Assembly: GCF_000763295.1 (NCBI RefSeq)
Contig: NZ_JRJE01000032.1
Coordinates: 1 to 64,000 of the forward strand
DNA length: 64,000 nt
Direction of reading: 5' to 3'
Origin: Thalassospira australica
Lineage (GTDB): Bacteria > Pseudomonadota > Alphaproteobacteria > Rhodospirillales > Thalassospiraceae
A model generated the notes under the pieces. The model saw nothing but the letters and a program-made list of their open reading frames with translations, had not been told where the DNA came from and ran no database searches. This document shows, one piece after another, positions 24,848-34,493 of the stretch. The position numbers were made by a program, and so were the translations under genes. How positions within the stretch are numbered: position 1 is the stretch's first letter; every line of letters begins with the position of its first letter.

Positions 24848-26212
24848 TCAAGCTTTGCAGTTTTGTACAATCGTCTTGCGCCGCAACGAAAAAATACCGA
24901 TCACCCAAAGCAACTTGATGATCATGGTCACCACAGCCCATCCGATAATAAAAGCTGCCACCCCGTCCGGCAGTTCAGCCATCCTGTATTGACCATCGAT
25001 TTTTCCGCCAACACGATGCAAATAAACCCAGACAATCGGCGATGCTGAAACCGGAACAAGTAACGCAATACCTGCGGCAAGATCGGCCTGCGGCCATTTA
25101 GGTCGCTTTTTGTTGCGTTGCTTTTGTACATAAAGCCACGCCCCCGAAAGCGACAGTCCCGACAAGATAAGGCCAAACACAAACCAGATGATCTTGCTTG
25201 CAAGGCCAGCGAAGGCCCCAAAATGCAGGATGTCAGCTGTTTCAGACCACCGCCAGTACGCGCTTAGGTCATCTGCATGCTGATCAAAGGCAATTGCGCC
25301 GCTATGCGGGTTGATGAACAATTTGTTTGCGCGGTCCCGTACCAGGACATCATCAGATTGCCCGATAACGTAAAAAAAACCCGCACGATCAGGCTGGATC
25401 GTTGTGATCTTCATATCCGGGCGTACTGACCGTGCGATTTCAATCAGATCACTGACTGCCAACCGCTGCTGTCCCGTTTCCCTTGGTTCGGGTATCTGAT
25501 GAACGGCCAACGGATAGACATCGACCAGAGCAAACTTTTCATCCCCCAGTTTGTAACGCGTTTCTTCAAACAGATACCAAGCACCAGTGACCGCCATCAG
25601 CAGGACGAACCAAAGACTCCAAAGACCTGCAAGCTTGTGCAGGCTGCTCCAAAGGCTGATTTTTGTTTTACCAACACGTAGCTGGAAGAAACGCTGCCAC
25701 CACCGCTTATAGAAATAAAATGCCGATAACATCGACAGAAACAACGGGATGGCAAACAGGCAAACAAGAAACTTTCCAACGCCATAAAGCCCGAAAAACG
25801 CCTCATGGAACTCGCGAAAGAATCTTTGAACCGTAAATATCGACTGGCTTCCGGTGACCTCCTGTGTCGCAGGATCCAGATAGACAAAATGCCGTCCACC
25901 ATCCGACATCTTGACTGTAAACCTTGCGGCAGAAAACCGGTTTGGCGGCGCTTCACCCAGTTCAATTTTGGCATTTGGATATCTGCTTTCCATAATCCGG
26001 AAAGCAGACGAAAAGTCGAATTTTTCGTCTGCGGCGCTCACCCGGGATTCTGCCATCAAAAGCCAATCGATTTCCGATGACATCGTTGCAAAAGATCCGC
26101 TCCAGCAGATGGAAAACAACATCAGTCCCAGATACACACCAATCCAGCTATGCCAGTCAAACCCGATAGGTTTGACTGGCAATTTTACTGACATTTTCAG
26201 ATGTCGCAGCAT
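24848..26212 (-). CDS. PepSY-associated TM protein, probable siderophore-iron reductase
   Basis: A 454-residue membrane protein with four main transmembrane segments (near 20-45, 145-170, 190-215 and 340-365) plus two near the C-terminus. It belongs to the PepSY_TM family: FDWHSWIGVYLGLMLF, KISLWSSLHKLAGLWSLWFVL and a periplasmic PepSY-like region with FINPHSGAI. Histidines in the helices fit haem binding. Members next to TonB receptors are thought to reduce or process ferric siderophores in the inner membrane. Its ATG overlaps the receptor stop codon (TGATG), so the two are translationally coupled. Confidence 0.87.
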   Translation of the reverse strand: MLRHLKMSVKLPVKPIGFDWHSWIGVYLGLMLFSICWSGSFATMSSEIDWLLMAESRVSAADEKFDFSSAFRIMESRYPNAKIELGEAPPNRFSAARFTVKMSDGGRHFVYLDPATQEVTGSQSIFTVQRFFREFHEAFFGLYGVGKFLVCLFAIPLFLSMLSAFYFYKRWWQRFFQLRVGKTKISLWSSLHKLAGLWSLWFVLLMAVTGAWYLFEETRYKLGDEKFALVDVYPLAVHQIPEPRETGQQRLAVSDLIEIARSVRPDMKITTIQPDRAGFFYVIGQSDDVLVRDRANKLFINPHSGAIAFDQHADDLSAYWRWSETADILHFGAFAGLASKIIWFVFGLILSGLSLSGAWLYVQKQRNKKRPKWPQADLAAGIALLVPVSASPIVWVYLHRVGGKIDGQYRMAELPDGVAAFIIGWAVVTMIIKLLWVIGIFSLRRKTIVQNCKA

Positions 26213-28611
26213 CAAAACTCGACTCTGACGCTTCCAAACACGGTCCGCGGATTACCAACGCTAACGCGGTAGGTTCCGCCCGATGCAACATAGTAATCCT
26301 CGTCGGTGACGTTCTTCACCCCAAGGTCAAAACGCACACGCGACTCATTTTTAATCGGCAGGTAATACCAAACCCCAAGATCATAAACGGTATAGTCGTC
26401 CAGTTCGAACGTGTGACTATTGTTGCCGTAACGATCGCCGACATGTGTCAAACCACCGCCGAAACCAAGACCTTTAAAATCACTGGCAGCATCCTGGAAC
26501 TCGTAGCTGGCCCAAAAGCTTGCCGTCATATCCGGTGTGTTCGCGGGACGGTTGCCATTATTGTCGTTATCGCTGACAATTTCTGCATTGAGAAAGCCAA
26601 CACTGCCACGCAGGTTAAGCCCCTTGGCTGGCGTCGCGGTAACAGAACTTTCGAAACCACGCGAACGAATACCGCCGGTCAATTGCGGTGTCCCATTTAC
26701 TGTTTCCACCACATTTTCCTGTTCGATATCGAACAGGGACGCGGTCAGCAGCAACCGGTCCTTCAACCCGGACCATTTTGCACCGATTTCATACTGCCGC
26801 CCTTCTTCTGGTGCAAATACAGTCGTTGTTTCATTGCCGGTATAGATGTTTTGCGACTGGAAAGTCTCCGCAAAGGATGCATAAAGCGACAATTGATCAA
26901 CCGGCTTCCACAACAGGCCGGCAGACTTTGTCAATTTGCCGTCGCGTTTCGGGTCCGCCCCCGACAAGGCACCGGTCAATTTATTTTCGGCGTTATATTC
27001 ATTGTCAAAGACCTCATAGCGTGCACCAAGGGTCAGCGTAACGTCATCGGTAAGATGAAGATCGCCCTGTGCGTAAGGGCCATATGAGATTTGCTCGACT
27101 TCGGTATATTGCCTGGAACGCGGATTTGAAGAGGTATTGTCAATCAGCGTAAAGGATGACGGGTTCGAAATTGTCCCCCCTACCTGATCCTGGCCGGAAA
27201 AGTTGGTCCAGGTTTCGTACTGGTGGCGCAACTCAACCCCGGAAACCAGGTCCACAGGCCGCCAAAGTTCTGCCTCGCCGCGAAGCTGCATACGCCCGAA
27301 CGCCGTGCTGAGTTCGCGGTCATCATTGCCCTGTACGCGACGTGTCAGTACCCCCGTTTGCGATACATTCGTCACCTCGTTGCGCAGCTCGTCGACCTGC
27401 TCATAGGCATAAAACAGCTTGCTTTCGAGATACCAGTCGTCATCAAAGACCGGGACAGAGTTATCAAGTTCCCAGATGTGTGTGGTCACATCACGGTTGT
27501 TCAGATTGGCCTGATCAAACCGGGTATCAAGTGACACATTGGCAATCTCGCGACTGGTGCCGCTTCCCGGAACCGTCACCACACCACGGTCAACGGGTCG
27601 CTCGTCATGGGTGTATTCATAACTGAAATCAACCAGTGAACCATCATCGCCCATCCACGACACAGAGCTGTTTAAAAACTGCCGTTCGATGGTCGCATCC
27701 CGGAAATTCTCACTATCCTCGGCAGAGGTCGTGATACGATATGCGAACGCGTTGTTCTGTCCAAGCGGCCCGGTTACATCGGCCAGCGCCTGTTTCTGGC
27801 CATGCTCGTTGAAATTCGCAACGGCATGGGCCTGCTGTTCATATCCCGGCTTTTTGGTAATAACATTGACCAGTCCACCTGGAGTCATCTGACCAATTTC
27901 TGCCACTGGCCCTTTGACGATCTGTACATTGTCAACCGTTGACGGGTTCATGCGACCATTGGTCTTAAGCCGTACACCATTGCGATAAATATCGTCACGA
28001 CGACGGAAACCACGGATAAGGAAATCCTCACGGCTACCGCCATAGCCGTCCATATTCACAACGTTTGGCGACAAACGGTACACTTCCTCAAGTTCTTGCG
28101 CATGCTGATCAAGCAGCAATTGCTCGGGGATGACCTCGACCGTGCGAGGGATATCAGTCACATCCTTCGGGATCATGGTACCGGTTTCTGCATGTCGGCT
28201 GTCATATCGCGACTGCCGCGTACCAATCACCTCGATGGTGTCCAACGTAAGAATACTTTCATCGCCATTGGCCGTCTCACGCTGAAGTGTGATCGAATTT
28301 TCCGATGTATAGTTGAAATTGACATTGCTGCCCTTAAGCAACGCATCAAGCGCCTGATCTGCGGTATACTCACCGTTCAATGCTGGCGCATTGTGTTCAT
28401 AGATCGATTGTTCCGTATAAAGAATCTGAATCCCGGTAACGTCGGAAAATGCTGTCAAAGCCTGTGGCAATGGCTGCGCTGCAATATCGAATTGGAATAG
28501 TCTTTGGTTTTGTGCTTGCTGATTGGCATCTTGCGCAAAAGAACCTTGCACAAACGCACTTTGAAAGGCCAGCAACGATACCCCAATCATCAATTGCCGC
28601 CCGATTTTCAT
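26212..28611 (-). CDS. TonB-dependent ferric-siderophore receptor with STN signalling domain
   Basis: A 799-residue outer-membrane receptor. A signal peptide (about 1-27) precedes an STN domain (about 35-90, FDIAAQPLPQALTAFSDVTG) that contacts FecR. The plug begins near IPRTVEVIP and includes EDFLIRGFRRRDDIYRNG; the beta-barrel ends in SVRVEF with the terminal phenylalanine required for assembly. Together with fecI and fecR upstream it forms a transcription-regulating iron-uptake receptor. The start is uncertain: ATG 28611, or an upstream GTG with a GGGGG site. Substrate is probably a hydroxamate or ferrichrome-like siderophore, but this is a guess. Confidence 0.93.
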   Translation of the reverse strand: MKIGRQLMIGVSLLAFQSAFVQGSFAQDANQQAQNQRLFQFDIAAQPLPQALTAFSDVTGIQILYTEQSIYEHNAPALNGEYTADQALDALLKGSNVNFNYTSENSITLQRETANGDESILTLDTIEVIGTRQSRYDSRHAETGTMIPKDVTDIPRTVEVIPEQLLLDQHAQELEEVYRLSPNVVNMDGYGGSREDFLIRGFRRRDDIYRNGVRLKTNGRMNPSTVDNVQIVKGPVAEIGQMTPGGLVNVITKKPGYEQQAHAVANFNEHGQKQALADVTGPLGQNNAFAYRITTSAEDSENFRDATIERQFLNSSVSWMGDDGSLVDFSYEYTHDERPVDRGVVTVPGSGTSREIANVSLDTRFDQANLNNRDVTTHIWELDNSVPVFDDDWYLESKLFYAYEQVDELRNEVTNVSQTGVLTRRVQGNDDRELSTAFGRMQLRGEAELWRPVDLVSGVELRHQYETWTNFSGQDQVGGTISNPSSFTLIDNTSSNPRSRQYTEVEQISYGPYAQGDLHLTDDVTLTLGARYEVFDNEYNAENKLTGALSGADPKRDGKLTKSAGLLWKPVDQLSLYASFAETFQSQNIYTGNETTTVFAPEEGRQYEIGAKWSGLKDRLLLTASLFDIEQENVVETVNGTPQLTGGIRSRGFESSVTATPAKGLNLRGSVGFLNAEIVSDNDNNGNRPANTPDMTASFWASYEFQDAASDFKGLGFGGGLTHVGDRYGNNSHTFELDDYTVYDLGVWYYLPIKNESRVRFDLGVKNVTDEDYYVASGGTYRVSVGNPRTVFGSVRVEF

Positions 28612-28784
28612 TTTATTTAAGCTGACCACGTCAGTCCCCCAAGTCTTCGAATACACAAATGCGAATAGGTCGCATTGACGTCGTGCATATAAAGACGCAA
28701 GAGATCGACAAGTCCCCTAAGTCTGTGGAAAATTTTTTTAATTGCTGAAATCAGCTCTCGGGGCAGGAACCCACATTACGGCAA

Positions 28785-29819
28785 TTAAATTAGCAATATC
28801 ATATAATTGCTTAGTCTCACGACCCTTACCGACAATGTGCCTTCAATCGCATCAATCACCTGATCGATATCATCTGTCCGGAAGACCCCACTGACGGACA
28901 TGTTATTCAGCTTGGGGTTCACGGCCATGATATGTCCGGCATGGTAACTATTGATCACGTCAATCACATCCGAAAGCGGAGTCTGATAGAAAACCAATTT
29001 GCCCTTGCGCCATGCCGTCGTTGCAACGCGATCAAATCGTACACTGGTTCCAACACCCTCAGAAGAAAGCGTCGTGGCTTCTCCTGCGACCAAGGTCAGA
29101 TCAGCTTTGTCGCCATGCGCACCGGAACCGTCGACAGACCAGTTCACGGCAACCATGCCTTCCTCCAGACTGACGATAACCCGTTCCGCATCTGAACGAA
29201 TGTTGAATGCCGTGCCCAGTGCCGTGACATCACCAAACTTGGTATGCACTACAAAGGGACGTTCTTTGTCATGAGCAACATCAAACCAGACTTCACCGGA
29301 CGCGAGATTCACGCGCCGCGTTTCTGCACTGAAATCGACCGATGCGGTACTTCCAGCATTCAGCTTTATGACCGTGCCATCGGAAAGAGACCTGGTCAGA
29401 ACCGAATGCTCCGCATGAAGGAAGTTGTCGTCAAACATGCCCATGATGGTCGGGTAGCTATTGTGTCCAAGCCCGACGAAAAGCAACAGACAAGCCGCCA
29501 TTGCTGCCACCAGGGACGGGCGTATATAGCCACGTCGTTTTCGAACGGTTTGGCGCGTCAGGGGCTGGTCGCGCCCCGACAATTGCGCCTGTCGTTTTAC
29601 CGGCAAGGCCAACCTGCCCCACAGCAGCTCGACTTCGGCAAAGGCACGCGCGTTGTCAGGTGATTGTGCCTTCCACAATTCAAACTGTTTGATCAGGTCA
29701 CTCTGCTGACCGGAACTTGCAGCGTCATTGGCTTCGCGCACATGCGTATGCCAAACGACGGCCTCGTCAAATAACTGCTCTGAAACCGGTTCAGGTGACA
29801 TGTTCTGGCGATCCGTCAT
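28785..29819 (-). CDS. FecR family anti-sigma / sigma-regulator
   Basis: A 344-residue membrane regulator. The cytoplasmic N-terminus (about 1-85) shows the DUF4880-type AxxWHTHVREAND and FELWKAQSPDNARAFAEVE pattern; a transmembrane helix is at about 103-120. The periplasmic part has the FecR core GTVIKLNAGSTASVDF, ASGEVWFDV and TALGTAFNI, and a C-terminal STN-like domain (PLSDVIDVINSY). It should carry the signal from the receptor STN domain to the sigma factor encoded 118 bases upstream. Confidence 0.93.
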   Translation of the reverse strand: MTDRQNMSPEPVSEQLFDEAVVWHTHVREANDAASSGQQSDLIKQFELWKAQSPDNARAFAEVELLWGRLALPVKRQAQLSGRDQPLTRQTVRKRRGYIRPSLVAAMAACLLLFVGLGHNSYPTIMGMFDDNFLHAEHSVLTRSLSDGTVIKLNAGSTASVDFSAETRRVNLASGEVWFDVAHDKERPFVVHTKFGDVTALGTAFNIRSDAERVIVSLEEGMVAVNWSVDGSGAHGDKADLTLVAGEATTLSSEGVGTSVRFDRVATTAWRKGKLVFYQTPLSDVIDVINSYHAGHIMAVNPKLNNMSVSGVFRTDDIDQVIDAIEGTLSVRVVRLSNYMILLI

Positions 29820-29937
29820 TCAATCGCACCCAAAGATTCGTGATATCCAAACAACGCTGTACTACGATGTAATATAACGAAGATGAGCCTGTTTACACTG
29901 CAAAAGCCTACAGGTTTCGAAAATCGAAGATACACTT

Positions 29938-30501
29938 TCAACTTCCCGTATGTGCTTTTTGAAGACTGCGACGGCATTCCAGCATCGCCTTGCGAATATG
30001 ATTTTCAACTGTCTTCACGGATACATCCAGCTTTTCAGATATCTCGCGCATCGAAAGTTCTTCACCACGGTACATCAGAAAAACCTGGCGACACTTCGTC
30101 GGAAGGGTTTCAACGGTCTGCGCAATGATGCGCAACTCCTGGTGGGCTGCCGCCACAGCTTCTTGTGATGGTGCTTGATCGATTTCAACAATCTCAGGCG
30201 CGTCGTCCGCATATGAGGACCGCGCAAAAGGAAAAAGCCGTCGCCCAAAAAGTTCAGAAGAATTGTAGCTCCGACGATAATGATCCGCCAAAAGATTGCG
30301 TGCAATTCGAAATACATAAGCGCGCGGGTTTTCCGGAACAGTCACGACTGCGCTTTTGGCTCGGACCCAGGTTTCTTGCACAATTTCTTCGGCCACAGCT
30401 TCGGAACCGCAGCGTTTTCCGATAAAAAGCAGCAAGTCGTCATAATATTTCTCGACGACCAATTCTAGACTTGTTGAAACCTGCTCGGCTGATTCTGACA
30501 C
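29938..30501 (-). CDS. FecI-like ECF sigma factor
   Basis: A 187-residue iron-starvation ECF sigma factor. Region 2 is in EEIVQETWVRAKS and NPRAYVFRIARNLLADHYRR; region 4 in LPTKCRQVFLMYRGEELSMREISEKLDVSVKTVENHIRKAM. It heads the fecI-fecR-receptor-PepSY series. By analogy, iron limitation should induce it through Fur and the loaded receptor should activate it through FecR. No Fur box was identified with confidence upstream. Confidence 0.93.
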   Translation of the reverse strand: MSESAEQVSTSLELVVEKYYDDLLLFIGKRCGSEAVAEEIVQETWVRAKSAVVTVPENPRAYVFRIARNLLADHYRRSYNSSELFGRRLFPFARSSYADDAPEIVEIDQAPSQEAVAAAHQELRIIAQTVETLPTKCRQVFLMYRGEELSMREISEKLDVSVKTVENHIRKAMLECRRSLQKAHTGS

Positions 30502-30663
30502 GATGATTCCCCGTTTGAGGCTGCCGATGGAAATTTCGTTTGCTCAACAGCTTCAATGACCCCTCTTACACGATTTTGATAATCATTCGCAAATATTTTA
30601 TAAATGCGTACATTACCGACAGATGTGTTGGTTGAGATCACTATTGGTTTTAGGGGAAAAGCT

Positions 30664-30737
30664 TGGAGCGGGTGAAGGGAATCGAACCCTCGTATGCAGC
30701 TTGGGAAGCTGCTGTTCTACCATTGAACTACACCCGC
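30664..30737 (-). tRNA. tRNA-Gly (anticodon CCC)
   Basis: A complete cloverleaf of 74 bases with encoded CCA. The acceptor GCGGGTG (5') pairs with CACCCGC, then T and CCA. The anticodon stem GCAGC/GCTGC encloses TTCCCAA, giving anticodon CCC. The D-arm (GTTCAATGGTAGAAC) and T-arm (GGGTTCGATTCCC) are standard. Confidence 0.97.
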
Positions 30738-30748
30738 GAAGCGCGCGT

Positions 30749-30777
30749 TTTATAGCCCGCTTTTTTGGGCAGCGCAA
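30749..30777 (-). promoter_or_regulatory. Promoter of tRNA-Gly
   Basis: Minus strand TTGCGC (complement of 30772-30777), 17 bases, then TATAAA (complement of 30749-30754), 12 bases before the tRNA, with a GC-rich discriminator. Confidence 0.75.
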
Positions 30778-30829
30778 GCAGATCACATCACGCCCGATCA
30801 ATTAATTCGACCGACTATTGTCACGCAAA

Positions 30830-31987
30830 TTAGCTGTCAGGCACCATTCGCCAGATCGCGCTGGCATGGTCATCGGAAATCAGGATTGATCCATCAATAT
30901 AATGCTTCACATCAACCGGCCGCCCGATCACTTCGCCATTGTTGCGCAAAAACCCGCTTAGGAACGGATTGGATGTCACCGGCTTGCCATTCATGAATTC
31001 AACACGCACGACCTCATAGCCATCTGGAACCGTGCGGTTCCAGGATCCGTGCAACGCAACCAGCGCATCTCCGCCGTCAAAGGCAAAGCCAAGCGGCGCA
31101 TTATGGGCATTAAAGGTAAATTCCGGGAAAGTTACCTGTTCGGAGATTTTTTCATCGGAAAATTGCGGGCTGCGCGTGTCATTTCCCGCATACCATGGAT
31201 ATCCAAAGAACTGACTGGAAGCACTGGCACGGTTAAGCTCTTCGCGCGGAATGTTATCGCCCAAGTGATCCCCACCGTTATCGGTAAACCAAAGCTCCCT
31301 GGTTTCCGGATGGAAGGTCAGCCCGACAGAATTGCGAATACCACTGGCATAAACCTTGGGCGCGCCACCGGTGACGGGGATCGAGATGATCGTCCCTTCA
31401 AGTCCACTGACCTTGCAGATATTGCACGGCGCACCGACCGCGACAAACAGCCGATCCCCATCCGGTGACAGCGTGGCATAGCGCCAGCCGTGATGGCGTT
31501 CATCTGGAAGGTTGGTAAACAAAATGCGCGGTCGGCCAAGGCTTTCACCATCAAAACCGCGAAGGTCATAGGAAACAATCCGGTGCTGATCGGCAACAAA
31601 AAGCGTTCCGGGCTTATAGACAATTCCGTTGGCCAGTTTGAAATCATCGGCGACCCGTTTGACGTCTTCGGCAACGCCGTCACCGTCCTTGTCGCTAACG
31701 AAATAAAGGTTCGGCCCCCGCGTGCCAACAAATGCCCCACCCAGTTCCGGCGCAACGGCAATAGTCCGCGCATTGGGGACTTCGGCAAATACCGAAAGCT
31801 GATAGCCACTTTCAGCCGTTAGCAGTGATTGCGTGCGGGCAACACGTTCAGAAACATCTTGTGCTGCGACAGACAGGTTTGCCATCGCCGCCATGCCACC
31901 AAACAGAAGCCCCAAACACAAACGCCCGGCCCATCGGCGCGCGCGTTGCGGTGTGCGATGGAAGTCCGGGCGAAAATATGTACGCAT
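30830..31987 (-). CDS. PQQ-dependent sugar dehydrogenase-like periplasmic protein
   Basis: A 385-residue beta-propeller protein of the soluble glucose/sorbosone dehydrogenase family. It has a long N-terminal signal peptide ending near LSVAAQ, a propeller core with TIAVAPELGGAFVGTR, DERHHGWRYATLSPDGDRLFVAVGAPCNIC, GIRNSVGLTFHP, WFTDNGGDHLGDNIPREELN and a final ISDDHASAIWRM. The family oxidises sugars in the periplasm; the actual substrate is unknown and no PQQ synthesis genes are in the window. Start 31987 follows AAGGAGA. It lies 64 bases after the xanthine phosphoribosyltransferase gene on the same strand. Confidence 0.87.
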   Translation of the reverse strand: MRTYFRPDFHRTPQRARRWAGRLCLGLLFGGMAAMANLSVAAQDVSERVARTQSLLTAESGYQLSVFAEVPNARTIAVAPELGGAFVGTRGPNLYFVSDKDGDGVAEDVKRVADDFKLANGIVYKPGTLFVADQHRIVSYDLRGFDGESLGRPRILFTNLPDERHHGWRYATLSPDGDRLFVAVGAPCNICKVSGLEGTIISIPVTGGAPKVYASGIRNSVGLTFHPETRELWFTDNGGDHLGDNIPREELNRASASSQFFGYPWYAGNDTRSPQFSDEKISEQVTFPEFTFNAHNAPLGFAFDGGDALVALHGSWNRTVPDGYEVVRVEFMNGKPVTSNPFLSGFLRNNGEVIGRPVDVKHYIDGSILISDDHASAIWRMVPDS

Positions 31988-32051
31988 CCTGAGATCTCCT
32001 TGTTTGGCGGGCAAGCTCATACAAGGGATACGGGTACGGGTCCCTTGCCGA

Positions 32052-32531
32052 TCAGCGTGCGCGTTCGGAAATGGGTGCGTTAACAGACAGTTCCATATCC
32101 CACGGGAAGTAAATCCACGTATCCTGGGATACTTCTGTTACAAAGCTGTCAACGACCTCGCGACCAAGCGGCTTGGCGTAAACCGTTGCAAAATGGGCTT
32201 TCGGCAGCTTTTCACGAACGGCCTTGGCGGTTTTGCCGGTATCGACCAGATCATCAATGATCAGCATATCGGTGCCGTCACCTTCGATGTCCTTGAGCCA
32301 TTCCAGATCACCGCGTGCCTTATCAGAGTAACTGCGAACACAAACAGTATCAATCAGGCGAATATCAAGTTCACGCGCAATGATCGCCGCGGGCACAAGA
32401 CCACCACGGGTAATTGCCACGATTCCCTTATAGGGCCCCTGTTCCAAGAGTCGCCATGCCAATGCACGTGCATCGCGATGCATCTGTTCCCAGGAAACCG
32501 GGAAACCTTTGTTATAAGCAGCTTCGCTCAC
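32052..32531 (-). CDS. gpt: Xanthine(-guanine) phosphoribosyltransferase
   Basis: Salvages xanthine or guanine to the nucleotide using phosphoribosyl pyrophosphate. The start is GTG 32531 because AGGAGAA sits six bases upstream and the 159-residue product then matches E. coli Gpt (152). Visible motifs: [19 protein letters not shown] at the N-terminus, [17 protein letters not shown], and the PRPP loop [14 protein letters not shown]; the C-terminal [11 protein letters not shown] is typical of Gpt. Confidence 0.95.
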   Translation of the reverse strand: MSEAAYNKGFPVSWEQMHRDARALAWRLLEQGPYKGIVAITRGGLVPAAIIARELDIRLIDTVCVRSYSDKARGDLEWLKDIEGDGTDMLIIDDLVDTGKTAKAVREKLPKAHFATVYAKPLGREVVDSFVTEVSQDTWIYFPWDMELSVNAPISERAR

Positions 32532-32678
32532 AAGAATTCTCCTGCGCCAGATCGGTTCGCCAAATTGAATGTGCCTGGACATCACCAAAACGACGTAATC
32601 CAGACCTGCATTCCACAAAATCAAGCCGCTTAACTACGCCGAGTCAGGCGCGAAGGCAAGCCTTCGCTGGTCAGATCA

Positions 32679-34262
32679 TCACACAGCCTTCAGCCGCGCC
32701 TGAAGCAACGTCGAAAAATCACTGCCCAGTTTCTTGACCGGCTTTGACCAATCCCCCGGACTTTCCTGACGATAAATCCGCATGGTTGGGTACCAGGGGC
32801 TGTCTGATCGTTCAACCATCCAGCGCCAATCGGTCGTGTAAAGCTGCAACATCCAGACCGGCACACCCAATGCACCAGCCAGATGCGCAGGCGAACTGTC
32901 GATTGTGATCACCAGATCCATCTCCTGCATCAGCGCGGCACTGTCCCCGAAATCATGAATGTGATCTCCAAGATCCGTCACAAAGGCATGCAGACCAAGC
33001 TTGTCGATGTCACTCCGGCGATCATCAACCTGGAAACTGTAAAACGCCGCCCCCTTGGCAGACAAAATCGGCAAAAGTGTCTCAAGCGGGCAGGACCGGT
33101 CACGCGGATTAAGCTTGCCTGCCCAAATCAGCCCAACCTTAAGCGCCGTACCCGGAGGTGGGGCCAATCGTGCGGTTTTGCCTTCGGGTGGGAAGACATA
33201 GCGCTCGGTCGAGATTTTATGCAGGTCCTTTTCCCCGATGCCCATCACATGAGGCAGGCTCAAAAGTGGCACATGCACATCAAATTCCGGCAGCGGGCCG
33301 CCTTTTTCAATCACCGTGCCCGCGCCCGAAACCGTGCGCATGATCGGGATCAGCTCCTTGCGGCATTCAAGGATCACATGCCCGGCCTGTTTGGCAACCA
33401 GTGGCACAAAACGGGCGAACTGGATCATGTCGCCAAACCCCTGTTCGGCACGCAGCAAAATCCGCTTCCCCCGCAGGCTGGCCTTGCCATCCCATTCCGG
33501 AGCGCTTTCAAGCGGGCGTATCGGATTATCCGCAAGCTTGCGCCGCGTCTCATATCCGGCCCACCCCTCGGCATAATTACCAATTGCAAGGTTCGCCAGG
33601 GACTTGTCCCAATTGGCATCGACATAATCGGGATCAATGGCAAGGGCGCGCTCAAAATATTCAAGTGCGACGTCAAAGCGGTTCATATCGCGGTAAACAA
33701 GCCCGGCATTAAACGTGTGTGATTTGATTGTGTCATCAAGTTCAAGCGCCTTCTTATGCGCAACCAATGCTTCGTCAAACCGCATCATTTCGCGCAGGCA
33801 ATTGCCCATGTTTGACCACAGCCCGGCATTATCCGGCCGAAGGTCCGCCGCCCGGCGATAGGCAACAAGGGCCGCATCGAATTTTTTGCTTCGGCGCAAC
33901 GCAACGCCAAGATTGTTCCAAACATCTGGCTGTTGCGGGTTCTGGCGCAATGCAGTGCTGTAAAGACGTACCGCATCATCAATCTGGCCCGCCTGATGGG
34001 CCGCAAGCCCGCGCTGGAACAAATCACTGACCGCGCTTTTGCGCTTTTGCGCGATGGCTTCTGCCGATTGGCGCGTCGCATCACTGCCTGCCGACACCGT
34101 CAGGTCGTCAGTCTTGTCAGCAGTCTTTAATGACGCTTTCGGGGATGCCTTTTCTGCTTTTGCATCTGTCGCGGCCTCAGCCTTGGCTGATGTGCCGCGC
34201 GCTGCAGACTTTGTCGTTTTCTTTGTTGCCCGTTTTTTTCGTGTAGTTGCAGCTTTCGCCAT
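32679..34262 (-). CDS. TPR-repeat protein with glycosyltransferase-like domain and lysine/alanine-rich tail
   Basis: A 527-residue protein. Residues 1-60 are a lysine- and alanine-rich, histone-H1-like disordered tail (MAKAATTRKKRATKKTTKSA). Residues about 80-235 hold four to five TPR repeats (for example DVWNNLGVALRRSKKFDAALVAYRRA). The remaining 290 residues resemble the glycosyltransferase-family-9/41-like domain seen in bacterial TPR proteins, with LLRAEQGFGDMIQFARFVP, GLIWAGK and VITIDSSPAHLAGALGVPVW. It may glycosylate a protein or surface polymer, but neither donor nor acceptor is known. Start 34262 follows GGGGAG. Confidence 0.8.
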   Translation of the reverse strand: MAKAATTRKKRATKKTTKSAARGTSAKAEAATDAKAEKASPKASLKTADKTDDLTVSAGSDATRQSAEAIAQKRKSAVSDLFQRGLAAHQAGQIDDAVRLYSTALRQNPQQPDVWNNLGVALRRSKKFDAALVAYRRAADLRPDNAGLWSNMGNCLREMMRFDEALVAHKKALELDDTIKSHTFNAGLVYRDMNRFDVALEYFERALAIDPDYVDANWDKSLANLAIGNYAEGWAGYETRRKLADNPIRPLESAPEWDGKASLRGKRILLRAEQGFGDMIQFARFVPLVAKQAGHVILECRKELIPIMRTVSGAGTVIEKGGPLPEFDVHVPLLSLPHVMGIGEKDLHKISTERYVFPPEGKTARLAPPPGTALKVGLIWAGKLNPRDRSCPLETLLPILSAKGAAFYSFQVDDRRSDIDKLGLHAFVTDLGDHIHDFGDSAALMQEMDLVITIDSSPAHLAGALGVPVWMLQLYTTDWRWMVERSDSPWYPTMRIYRQESPGDWSKPVKKLGSDFSTLLQARLKAV

Positions 34263-34493
34263 TCCGCTCCCCCGCCCCATGCCACGACCAAGCCGGGGCC
34301 ATCACCATACCAGACGCATGGCACATGCGCGTGCCACACCGCCCCACCATCCGAGTCGGCAGTGGATTACATAAGAATATTAGTATGAATTATCAAAAAA
34401 TCCCTACCAATAAGTGGATTTTCCGGTTTGATTTCAACGAAACGGGTGTGGTTACAGGCACGACGTGATCGGTCAATTCCGGTGCGGAACGCT

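Noticed and set aside
32883-33722. A 279-codon plus-strand open frame
   Set aside because: It is antisense to the TPR protein gene; its arginine/histidine-rich composition is typical of shadow frames.
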